Part shown: piece after piece, positions 56,075-64,000 of the stretch
Layout of the letters: each line of letters opens with the position of its first letter
Numbering within the stretch: the stretch's first letter is position 1
DNA from: Breviolum minutum Mf 1.05b.01
Taxonomy: Eukaryota; Sar; Dinophyceae; Suessiales; Symbiodiniaceae
Reading direction: 5' to 3'
Assembly: GCA_000507305.1 (NCBI GenBank)
Contig: DF239099.1
Coordinates: forward strand, 255,946 to 319,945
Length of the DNA stretch: 64,000 nucleotides
The notes under the pieces: generated by a model
What the model was told of the DNA's origin: nothing
Database searches by the model: none
Seen by the model: only the letters and a program-made list of their open reading frames with translations
Made by a program: the position numbers and the translations under genes

Positions 56075-56240
56075 CTTTTCTGTCCCAAAAGTCGTACCAA
56101 AAAGCACATGGTTAAGTGTGCATCCCACTTCCATCATTTCCGAAAAAAGATCGGGGATCAATTTTACTACCCTTCCTCCCTCATGGAAGTGGAAAATGGT
56201 TCCCTGCGATATTAGTTTCATTTCATTTAGGGCGATTTTT
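56075..56240 (-). CDS. Exon e6
   Basis: The exon has 55 open codons, including GTIFHFHEGGRVVKLIPDLF and MMEVGCTLNHVLFGTTFG. Acceptor GGAAGTAG|A; donor AAAAG|GTGGGTGAG lies about 10 nt before the end of repeat C10. Confidence 0.8.
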
Positions 56241-56394
56241 CTACTTCCAGGAGTATGGGAGAAAGGGTAATAGGACCCTAGAAATGAATCAACATGACCA
56301 TTTAACTGCATACCCACACAAAAACATGTGGTTCATATAATCCGATCCCAAACCTGGCTGCTTTCTGGTGGAGGGAGGTTAACGGTTCACTAAC

Positions 56395-56486
56395 TGGTCA
56401 TGAATGGTTTCCAAGAGACTTCCATCATTGTTGTCCGTCACGATGGCATAGTCCTGTGACGATTGTCCAAGTGAACCAGGACCAAC
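56395..56486 (-). CDS. Exon e5
   Basis: Acceptor ATGGAG|GTTGG, phase 0. It contains GPGSLGQSSQDYAIVTDNND and GSLLETIHDQ. The donor CCA|GTTAGTG leaves phase 2, which e6 requires. Confidence 0.75.
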
Positions 56487-56898
56487 CTCCATGATATTCT
56501 CAAAATATGTTTCATTACATTGGTCAAAACAAACTTAACAAACAACATCTCATTAGACCCAACAAAGGAATCTGGAAAATATTTCAAAGTTCTTCAAAAC
56601 AGCTTACTGTAGTTGCTTTCCTAACACAACCCCCTTGAAAACTGAAGATGATGAATATGGGATCTAACACTGGGCCCCTGCAGACCTGCACTTCTTTCAG
56701 GAGCCTTTCTGGCTTGTCACCTTCAGCCTACCTAATCTCAGTCAGATCCATTTTTTTGTTACCAAAGCAACAAGTGGAAAAATGGCTTGTGGTAGTAGGT
56801 GGTAGTACGACATCATCAGAATACACTGCTCACTTGGCAAAAGGACCATCCAATAAAAGTTGTAAATTCGCAAATTTGTCATAGTACATTGACATATT

Positions 56899-57001
56899 TA
56901 GCTGGTGGATGATAAACCAACCCATCTGAAAAAGATGTTCGTCAAATTGGATCATTTCCCCAAGTAGGGGCGAACATGAAAAAAACTGAAACCACCACCT
57001 A
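56899..57001 (+). repeat. Family A copy A14
   Basis: Left arm altered (GCTGGTGGATGATAAACC). Confidence 0.82.
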
Positions 57002-57211
57002 CAAGTACCCTGGAAGTCAACCACCATATTAAAAATGGTGGTTCCTTTTGGAAGATGATAAACTCCTACTAAAATAATGCTGGTTCGGAAATCAACCTTT
57101 AAAAAAAACGGGGTGGCCAAGGACTTCCAGGGCCTAGATATTCATCATTCCCAAAAAACACTTAGTCAGGTCGGCCTTGACTGAGACTAGGGCCCCTATA
57201 GGTGAAGTTGG

Positions 57212-57248
57212 CAGTTGCTGCTGCAGGAGTTTTTTCCATCAACAGTCT
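57212..57248 (+). repeat. Family D fragment D7
   Basis: Right arm only (GCTGCAGGAGTTTTTTCCAT). Confidence 0.65.
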
Positions 57249-57311
57249 CATCTTCGTATGGCGGTTTGCTATCATCATCTAAAATAAAGTTGGATGATCA
57301 CAGAACTATGA

Positions 57312-57409
57312 CTGGTTGGTGCTTTCAACCCAGTTAAAAAATATTCGTCAAAATGGGAATCTTCCCCAAGTAGGGATGAAAACAACAAATATTTGAAACC
57401 ACCACCTAG
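57312..57409 (+). repeat. Family A copy A15
   Basis: Termini CTGGTTGGTGC and CCACCACCTAG. Confidence 0.88.
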
Positions 57410-57628
57410 TACAGTATACTGATAGTCTGTGTGTCTGTGCACATATGCTGGCCTGTGCGGGTTGTATATGCCTTCCTACTTGTAAATTATCCCTATGGAA
57501 CTGGGTGAATTTCATCACCATGACCTAAACCATCAGGGATGTTTGGTCTTTATATACTCACATGGTACAGATCCTAGAGTTCGGTTGATCGTTGACCACA
57601 AACAAAAAACAACACATGTCACTCTCAA

Positions 57629-57768
57629 CTAGTTGTTGGTTTCAACCCATCTGAAACAGATTGGTCAACTAGGTAATCTTCCCCCATTATTTAGGGACAT
57701 TCTTAGTTGAATGCTTTTTTGAAATACATAAACAAAACAGGAACAACATATTTGAAACCGCCAGCCAG
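57629..57768 (+). repeat. Family A copy A16, enlarged
   Basis: Carries about 40 bp extra sequence in the right half. Confidence 0.75.
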
Positions 57769-57932
57769 CTACTTGAAATAAACAATCTTATTGTTCTGTT
57801 CTGTCATGTTTTGATTATTTCATATAACTTAACACTTAAACAAACATAAGGAAAACCATACAGACTTGAAACCACCCAATCTAGGTGGAAACATTCCCCC
57901 AATTTTCCCCCAACAAAAGCTTCCAAGGCCAC

Positions 57933-57987
57933 CTCCGGAGATGTGTAGCCACTGTCGAAGGTCACGTTCACTCCAGGACCCAAGTTC
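57933..57987 (-). CDS. Exon e4
   Basis: Acceptor AACTGAG|G and donor CCGGAG|GTGGCC. It reads NLGPGVNVTFDSGYTSPE, an extracellular-looking beta segment. The intron between e3 and e4 contains the decayed coding island at 58.1-58.7 kb and repeats C11, J and G4. Confidence 0.72.
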
Positions 57988-58093
57988 CTCAGTTATGGGA
58001 AGCTCGGACCCTGGAGAAATCCCCTAAAATGGTGGATTTTTTCTTTCCCTCAGCCATCTGGGATGCCTTTTGGGACCTTGAAATCAGAATTTG

Positions 58094-58680
58094 AAGTTTA
58101 ATTGCGTATGTCTTCCCAGTCAACACCACAATGTTTTGCCATTTTCTGCAAGAGTTTGCCTTGATCAGGGCCATTCAAGCTAGCAATTTCATCTGCATCA
58201 CTCAAACGAAGCGAGGCAACGTTTTCTGACCTCATGCTAGCCACTTACAGTGTTCGCACCAGCCAGTGCCTGCAATATGATTCATCGCCACTAGTCAGAC
58301 CAGGCACTTGAATGAACTTTACGCCTTCAAAAAACAAGAGAAGCACAGTGACTCCATCGCGGTACAGTTCTAGGAGAGCTAAAGTGCATCAATGCAGGTC
58401 GACGTGGAGGCGCCCATGCCGGCGGCGGGGGCGAATATTGTTGTGTGCATCTTCAACCAGGAAGAGCACAGTCCTGGCACAAGGCAGGATAGACACCGCT
58501 CAACACCGGTTTCAGTATGCGACCACTTCCGTGCTCACGAAGCACGACCAGTTGACGAAGCATCATTTGCCAACCGTGAGCATAAAGAGGATCACGCCTT
58601 TTGGCCACTTCTTTTTCCAGGAACTTCTCATCCATCTCCAATGCCAAATCGCTGAAAGTGTTGGTATATTTCTCCAACGG
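58094..58680 (-). pseudogene. Decayed coding island inside the e3-e4 intron
   Basis: Minus-strand blocks: ALEMDEKFLEKEVAKRRDPL, HGWQMMLRQLVVLREHGSGR, then after a frame change LFLVEDAHNNIRPRRRHGRL, LALLELYRDGVTVLLLFFEG, and finally DADEIASLNGPDQGKLLQKM ending GVDWEDIRN and a stop. Two or three frameshifts or stops interrupt it. Family G copy G4 abuts its 5' side. Family not recognised. Confidence 0.6.
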
Positions 58681-58685
58681 TGTAT

Positions 58686-58797
58686 TTGGGTGTTTCCAAA
58701 AATAGTGGTTACCCAAAATCATCAATTAAAATCGGGTTTTCCCTTATAAACCCATCCATTTGGGGTACCGGGTCCCTATTTTTGGAAACATCCATTT
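58686..58797 (+). repeat. Family G copy G4
   Basis: Abuts the 58-kb coding island. Confidence 0.85.
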
Positions 58798-58917
58798 ACA
58801 TCTCCGGTTTTTTTCCCAGGGGCTTCCACCAACAACTTATAGTAAATATGTTTGGAATCGATGATGTGATTGGTAAAGGTTATAAATCAAAGTCATCTGG
58901 CTCAGTTCAAAGAGAAC

Positions 58918-59032
58918 CTCAACATACCCCTGCAGCATACCTCATGAATCACCCACACCCCCATATGAAAGGAATTCCTTCATAAACTGTTGGTAGGGGG
59001 TCCTGGGGTATGTTCCAGGGGTATGTTGGAAA
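58918..59032 (+). repeat. Family J inverted repeat J1
   Basis: TCAACATACCCCTG pairs with CCAGGGGTATGTTGG. Confidence 0.8.
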
Positions 59033-59221
59033 AATCTTAGATCAGTTCATCGTTTTATGGGTATGATTTGGGTACTTTTTTTCGGTGAAACAAGATCATC
59101 ATAGGATTCCAGTGACCACCAGCATGACATTTGTAGGATCGGATATTCCTAACTGTAAACCTTAATCATTTGTTATACTGTCTTTTGAGAGGGATTCTCA
59201 CATCCGAAGGTACAAATGGTA

Positions 59222-59336
59222 CCTTCGGCGGGCCCCAACTAGTTAGAACTGGGGTGAACTAACTCCTACAAGTAGGGTGAAGTAACTCCAGTTACCAATA
59301 TCTATAAGGCTATTTATTATAGGGGCCCACCCCCAG
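59222..59336 (+). repeat. Family C copy C11
   Basis: The right end GGGGCCCACCCCCAGT gives the donor of e3. Confidence 0.82.
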
Positions 59337-59433
59337 TAAAATTTGCCTTTGCTTATCCTGCTAAAAACTCCCAGCAAGTTTTTGCGACCCATAACTTGTG
59401 GATGATGACGAAGGTCGAGAAAGGCAACAGGGT
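59331..59433 (-). CDS. Exon e3
   Basis: The acceptor is GTGCCTAG|AC. It reads DLRHHPQVMGRKNLLGVF then SRISKGKFYWG. The donor TGGGG|GTGGGCC is the terminal sequence of repeat C11, so the element itself supplies the intron start. It ends in phase 2 and joins e4 to give WGNLGPG. Confidence 0.78.
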
Positions 59434-59575
59434 CTAGGCACGGTCCAAGGTATAGATGATGTAATTGGGGGTATGCTTTTTTACAGGTCTGAAAAAATCT
59501 CCAAAATATGTCGAAATGTTTACGACCGGATTCTTGGAGGGAAAAACATCCCAGGATACATACCAGATCAAATTG

Positions 59576-59701
59576 TCGTAACCTCCATGTATAAGCCATA
59601 AAAAGGCCATTTGGAAGGGGTCCCACAATTCGAGCCTAAGGGGCGCCATGGGCAAATGAACCACTGAAACATCTACTGAAAACTCCCATCCTCCAATTTT
59701 G
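59576..59701 (+). repeat. Family B copy B9, diverged
   Basis: Recognised from GGCCATTTGGAAGGGGTCCC and CTCCCATCCTCC. Confidence 0.65.
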
Positions 59702-59772
59702 GAGCCAAAACACCCAGATTCTACGAGGCTATTGTGGGGAGGTGGGCTTTGATATACCACAACCCTGGTATC

Positions 59773-59881
59773 ACCCTGAAAACAAAAGTTCGCCCCTGAA
59801 AATAGGCTTTCTCAAAGAAAAAAAGTGTTTCCTAACCACCATGGCTTTCAGAGGCGAACTGCTAGTTTTGGGGAGTGTAAC
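59773..59881 (+). repeat. Family F copy F5
   Basis: GTTCGCCCCTGAAAATAGGC pairs with CAGAGGCGAACTGC. Confidence 0.82.
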
Positions 59882-59944
59882 AACCAATAAAAACCGTAGC
59901 AAACAAGAAGCTTGCCTGGGTAGATGAGAACTATTAACCCAATC

Positions 59945-60056
59945 GAATTGGTGGGTTTTTTCCAATCCCATTTGAAACAATATGTGCAAGTCATATTGGA
60001 TCATTTCCCCAATTATCAGGGTAAATGGTAAACATCTAAAGTCTTTGAAACTAACT
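59945..60056 (+). repeat. Family A copy A17, degenerate
   Basis: Recognised from the ATTGGTGGG start and the CATATTGGATCATTTCCCC core. Confidence 0.65.
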
Positions 60057-60296
60057 TGCATCTACTTACTCAGTTCCACAACCAAAATGTCAATCTCCCT
60101 GAGGGTTCCATAAACAACCTACAAATCAAGGGTACACTTGGAAAGCTGAAGTTGTTTCAAGTTTTGGGGGTGTCCAGCCCTTCAAAAAATCGACAGGGTA
60201 ACATCCTGAGATGGGAATCAAGCTTCATCGCAACTCAGCCAAAAAACCATGAAATAACAGTCTAAACAGTTTAAACTTCATTTTTTTCCGACTAAA

Positions 60297-60430
60297 AACA
60301 TGTGCCAGGCTCTAATCTAAACTCCCAAATATTGGGGATAAACTCATCCCACCTCTACGCACCTTTATATAGTAGGAATCCTTATAACTGGTAAAAAAAC
60401 ACCTACGATTGGGTTGATTAATATATGGGG
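60297..60430 (+). repeat. Family M copy M2, partial
   Basis: CATGTGCCAGGCTCTAATCT and GGGATAAACTCATCCCACC. Confidence 0.65.
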
Positions 60431-60563
60431 AGCTCATTTTTGTTGCATGTGAAAGCTTCAAAACCAAGAGTCATCACAGGCACATTCAGTCGGAACATAC
60501 CTCCTCCACGAAAGTATTGCACGTCATACGAATCTTTCGCACTGATGTCCTGAGTCAAGATGT

Positions 60564-60664
60564 GGTGTTTCCTAAAATGGTGGTACCCCCAAAACATTCC
60601 AAATGGTCATTTTTAAGTAGGAAACCAATAGTTGTTGGGTACCACCATTTTAGGAAACCCCCAT
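60564..60664 (+). repeat. Family G copy G5
   Basis: GGTGTTTCCTAAAATGGTGG pairs with CCACCATTTTAGGAAACC. Confidence 0.85.
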
Positions 60665-60767
60665 ATCAAGTTACGAGTTAAGATGTGGTGTAACTTTTGA
60701 TGGTAGATCCTCACCTTTGCTATTGAATATGAAGAGTTTTTTAAGATCCAATCCCTTCCAAACAGAA

Positions 60768-60870
60768 CTAGTTGGTGGTTTCTAACCCATCTGAAAAATA
60801 TGCTCGTCAAAATGGGCATCTTCCCCAAATAGGGTTGAAAATAACAAATATTTGAGTTGCCACCACCCAG
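60768..60870 (+). repeat. Family A copy A18
   Basis: Termini CTAGTTGGTGG and CCACCACCCAG. Confidence 0.88.
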
Positions 60871-61002
60871 ACAAGGTAGCAAATACAGTCTGGGCCCCTG
60901 CCAAAACACCAGTTCACGAACAAGGAGTTCGTGAAGCTTACAGGGCTCCAGGAATAGATAATTGAGGCACTAAGTGCCAGGGTTTGGGCAATCTTATGCT
61001 CA

Positions 61003-61075
61003 TTGGTTCATGGGGATCCTTATAATGGCTTATCATATCTTGTTATAATCCCTATCTAACCAATCCCTTCTCTAC
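61003..61075 (+). repeat. Family H copy H9
   Basis: TGGTTCATGGGGATCCTTAT and AATCCCTATCTAACC. Confidence 0.65.
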
Positions 61076-61739
61076 AGTTGTATCACTGATCGAGTTGGCA
61101 AATATGATAGTATGTACGCCTGCTCTTGTATTTTGTTTGGTGTAGGGGGTTGAGAAGATGAGTGGAAGTGAAGACACTTTTGACCGAGGTTTTTTTGGAA
61201 GATCTCCGCCAAACATCTTGCAGCAAAACAAACTTATTGGCTCAACACTTAATAGCATCTTCAAGAAATTCAGAAAATACACTGATAATGACATGATATC
61301 AACCACTTTTAAATCTCTGGATAACTTCTCCTATTGATTCCTAAACCTTAATATTTTAGCATTGTTTGGGGGAATCCCACACTAAACCACATGTAAGTTG
61401 TGCCGAACCGATGGTTTGGTGGCTTTAATTTGCCTAGAAATATGCGGTTTAGTGCTTAGTGGGGTAAATGAAATTCAGGTGATCCTTACTTCCCAATAAA
61501 ACACCCCATGACTTCTTCAGCATAACTCACAAGCATCCTCTTGAAAAAGTCCACACACTTAGATTTGTTGAACAAAAAACATATTCTTGAAATGATACTC
61601 CACCATGGTAGAAGTCAACAAAATCACCTTGAACACACATCCCACTTACTTTGGGGGAAGGGCTTGATTTCTATCTTCCAAAAGTACCCCTCCTATGAAC
61701 TAACATACATCGCCTAAAAAGGCGACTATATTTGAGTCG

Positions 61740-61850
61740 ATGATGTTCCTTTTCCAACAGGTAGGAAAAGCGGCAGTTGCCTGGAGAGTAGAGGTTTGTT
61801 GCGGTTCCGCAGGAAAAGTCTTTTGGCTGACTTCTATCATCTGGAATAGA
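61740..61850 (-). CDS. Possible exon, not placed in the chain
   Basis: This minus-strand open segment (SQKTFPAEPQQTSTLQATAA) has a TATTCCAG acceptor upstream and only a weak GC or GT donor. Exons e2 and e3 already join in phase without it. It may be an alternative exon or chance. Confidence 0.25.
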
Positions 61851-61935
61851 ATACCATCAGTAGCACCATTGGATAGGAATCAGTTTCTGTTTCGAAACGA
61901 TCATTTTTTTTGGAGACTCCATGTAAAAATCATGA

Positions 61936-62040
61936 CTTGTTGGTGGTTTCAAACCCCTTTAAAAAAATATGCTCGTCAAATTGGGAATCTTCCCCAGGGA
62001 TCGGGGTGAAAATACACAAATCTTTGAAACCACCAACCAG
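61936..62040 (+). repeat. Family A copy A19
   Basis: Flanked by direct ATGA(C). Confidence 0.9.
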
Positions 62041-62077
62041 ATGACTCATGAGGTCTCCCACATACCATCTAAGGTTG

Positions 62078-62168
62078 TTTCAACACACCTTTGGAACACA
62101 CCCCTTAACCTGTCCCAACATAGTTGGGTAGGGGGATTGCCTGGGGTGTGCTCCAGGGGTGTGTTGTA
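62078..62168 (+). repeat. Family J inverted repeat J2
   Basis: TTTCAACACACCTTTGGAAC pairs with GTGTGCTCCAGGGGTGTGTTG. Confidence 0.8.
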
Positions 62169-62202
62169 ACTGTCTTGGATACCAGCAATGACTCACAACA
62201 AC

Positions 62203-62307
62203 CGGCGCCAACCAAAAACAACACCACGCCCAGCTGCGAAGGATGTGTTGACACCTGTGAAGCCAACTTCTCCGTGGAAGTTGGACAGTGGAAATTGCAT
62301 GAAATTG
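62203..62307 (-). CDS. Exon e2
   Basis: The acceptor is TTGAAG|CA and the donor GCGCCG|GTTGTTG. The chain-consistent frame holds ISCNFHCPTSTEKLASQ and a hydrophobic stretch LGVVLFLVGAG. Another open frame reads NFHGEVGFTGVNTSFAAG, and only phase separates the two. A family J repeat lies just downstream in the intron. Confidence 0.6.
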
Positions 62308-62775
62308 CTTCAACTACACTCTTCCTTACCATCCATGGGACTGGTATATTTACCGACAGTTGGCCATATTTTATAGCATTGAAAACATGAAAACAACCAA
62401 ATTAGTAGGTCTCTATACCAGTCCCATGGATGATATGCATCTGGAAAACTAACAAAAAAGTCGCCCCTCAAAGCCATGCTGGGTTGGGAAACAAATTCGC
62501 CTTTCCTTTGGGGGGTTTGCTTGTTTGATGCTTGGAAAAAGTTCCAAAAATCTTCTCCGAAATGGTGGTTTAATGGTGACTTACCATGGTACAATCCGTA
62601 AAAAGTCTCCTTATTAAACAAATCCTGGATAATTAAAAAACACAGACCATTGCTTTTTCTTTCCATGTTTTGTTCCACTTCCACCCTTCAAGTGTGTCAA
62701 CCTTGAGACACAAAAACAGGTGGCCTTGTTTTTGCCACACAAAAAAGAAAACACCATCCAGTATAACACAGCTAA

Positions 62776-62875
62776 ACCCCGGACATTTAAGATAGCCGCT
62801 GAAAATAAGCCATGCCAAATGGACAGCAGTCTTATAATAATTTTTCCGGGGCTATGTTGAATTTGGGGGGTGTAG
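62776..62875 (+). repeat. Family F copy F7
   Basis: Contains CCGCTGAAAATAAGCCATGCC; right end TTGAATTTGGGGGGTG. Confidence 0.7.
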
Positions 62876-63200
62876 ATTAGGATCACTGGATGATTGGAAA
62901 TCCATTTGAACATCTTGATTCATTGGTGTACAGCAGCTTGGCTAGTAGCCGGGGTTGCAACTTCGTAACCCACATGTAAATAGATATCTTGTTTCCATGG
63001 TGTGCATATGCAGGCTCGTACATGTTTTTTTATATGTATATTTATGTACGTATATCTATCTATTTGTATATGTTTTTGTATATCTATACTGTATATGTAG
63101 TGGGTAAACATGGACCCTCCTGATCCATACGCCACTTACAGGTCGGTTTTTCATCACATGATCACCCGGCATCACCACTCATTTTACCCCCAACAGACAC

Positions 63201-63303
63201 CTGCAATGATTCTGGCCGGACTTCCATGAACTTGATCTGCAGGACTAATGCCTCTCGAGTTGTTTTGGTTTTGGAAGGTGAATGAGATTCGAAGCCGAGA
63301 AAC
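63201..63303 (-). CDS. Exon e1
   Basis: The acceptor is TTTCAG|G and the donor TTGCAG|GTGTCTG. The phase-0 reading contains RISFTFQNQNNSRGISPADQ, which resembles beta-strand repeats of extracellular proteins. It ends in phase 1, matching e2. A second frame is also open (FLGFESHSPS...), so the frame choice depends on the link to e2. Confidence 0.7.
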
Positions 63304-63654
63304 CTGAAACATACCTCCAAGGTGTTGATCAATTACATAGGTGTTGAACTTCACTTAAAGGGGGGGTGGCTAGAAGTAACCTTACAAGAAGAGATGCAAA
63401 ATCTTGGTAAAATGCCATGTACCACGCTGTAGATGCAATGTACTTAGAAATACAGAATGGGACCTTACCAACGGACCGCCAAGAAAATAGTTAGGGCGTT
63501 GCCCCCCTCTCGATCCTGTATTGTAAAGAAGTTTGCAGGAGCCATTAAATATGGGTCCATTTGGTGGGTCCTGTTGGAGATTTCTTGGAAATTTAATCTC
63601 ATCTTGTCAAATGAGTCATATCGTATCTATGGTTTCGATTGTTTCACAAAACAT

Positions 63655-63783
63655 TTCAGGTACCTAAAATGGAGGAATCCTCACTGAGATAAGCTGTATG
63701 TAAGGCTTATGCAAAGGAAACCCCACCCCCCAAAATAGCCTTGTTTCAGGTACACGAAACCCTCCATTTTAGGTACCTGAGAT
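63655..63783 (+). repeat. Family N inverted repeat N2
   Basis: TTCAGGTACCTAAAATGGAG pairs with CTCCATTTTAGGTACCTGA. Confidence 0.88.
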
Positions 63784-63834
63784 TCTGGGTGCTTGTTTGT
63801 TACCATGGCTTTTGGGTGCATGACATAATATAAA

Positions 63835-63932
63835 CTATTTGGTGGTTTCAACCCATTTGAAAAATATTAGTCAACTTGGAAATCTTCCCCAAGTAGGAGT
63901 AAACATACAACATATTTGAAACCACCACCTAG
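63835..63932 (+). repeat. Family A copy A20
   Basis: Flanked by direct ATAAA(C). Confidence 0.9.
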
Positions 63933-64000
63933 ATAAACCGCTTGAAAAGGTGCTGCTTAGTGTATCAGGTAAAGTCACCTTGAGTCTTCAGTGGTTCCTC

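Larger units (their letters stand above)
1460..63303 (-). other. Inferred giant multi-exon gene, partial at both ends
   Basis: This is the span of one minus-strand transcription unit inferred from 58 short exons listed separately (e1-e53 numbered 5' to 3', then five unnumbered ones). Most have an AG acceptor and a GT donor, and codon phase carries through three stop-free runs (e1-e10, e11-e44, e45-e53). I see neither the start codon nor the stop codon. The product would exceed 1,700 residues: a transmembrane exon, extracellular-looking segments and an ADP-ribosyltransferase-like fold. The unit could be two genes, with breaks possible near 47.4-48.2, 18.5-19.6 or below 13.4 kb. Introns range from under 100 bp to about 5 kb and hold most of the repeats. 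Confidence 0.7.

Overview
This window looks like nuclear DNA of a dinoflagellate, most likely of the Symbiodiniaceae/Polarella group. That assignment is an inference. It rests on four things: no bacterial-style long genes, short exons with AG|G-type junctions plus a probable GC donor and a probable GA donor, very dense short inverted-repeat elements in introns, and an intron-hosted LAGLIDADG ORF.

The main content is one apparently single, very long minus-strand gene that enters and leaves the window (about 63.3 kb down to 1.5 kb). It has no long ORF. I built it by reading the minus strand for short open segments bounded by acceptor AG and donor GT, then checking that codon phase carries across each junction. 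Three runs of exons are phase-continuous and stop-free: 63303-48224 (10 exons, about 365 codons), 47343-19588 (34 exons, about 1,097 codons) and 18502-13495 (9 exons, about 245 codons). Between the runs, and below 13.4 kb, at least one exon is missing from my model. Phase was sometimes used to choose between alternative acceptors or donors, so continuity is strong but not fully independent evidence. The predicted product is a large, probably membrane-associated, multi-domain protein: a transmembrane exon near 34.6 kb, several extracellular-looking beta/Cys-rich exons, and an ADP-ribosyltransferase-like fold spread over exons at 20.9-17.5 kb (R motif, S-T-S-like motif, catalytic-Glu motif).

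The introns are packed with short inverted-repeat elements of at least a dozen families (called A-O and R here). Family A (about 100 bp, 20 copies) and family C (about 130-150 bp, 11 copies) carry potential splice sites at their ends, and several ends coincide with exon borders, as expected of introner-like elements that make or move introns. A family G copy sits in the intron between two exons that join in frame.

Other intronic passengers: a 1,010-bp Merlin/IS1595-type transposon remnant with 9-bp target duplications and a 75-bp G-rich tandem repeat (6.2-7.2 kb), nested in a family B element; an intact two-motif LAGLIDADG ORF (35.1-36.3 kb); a roughly 55-bp-period array of a CTAAAGAATGCC motif (33.6-34.0 kb); and decayed coding islands at 2.5, 11.6, 49.4, 51.5-54.2 and 58.1 kb. 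I saw no rRNA, convincing tRNA or CRISPR.
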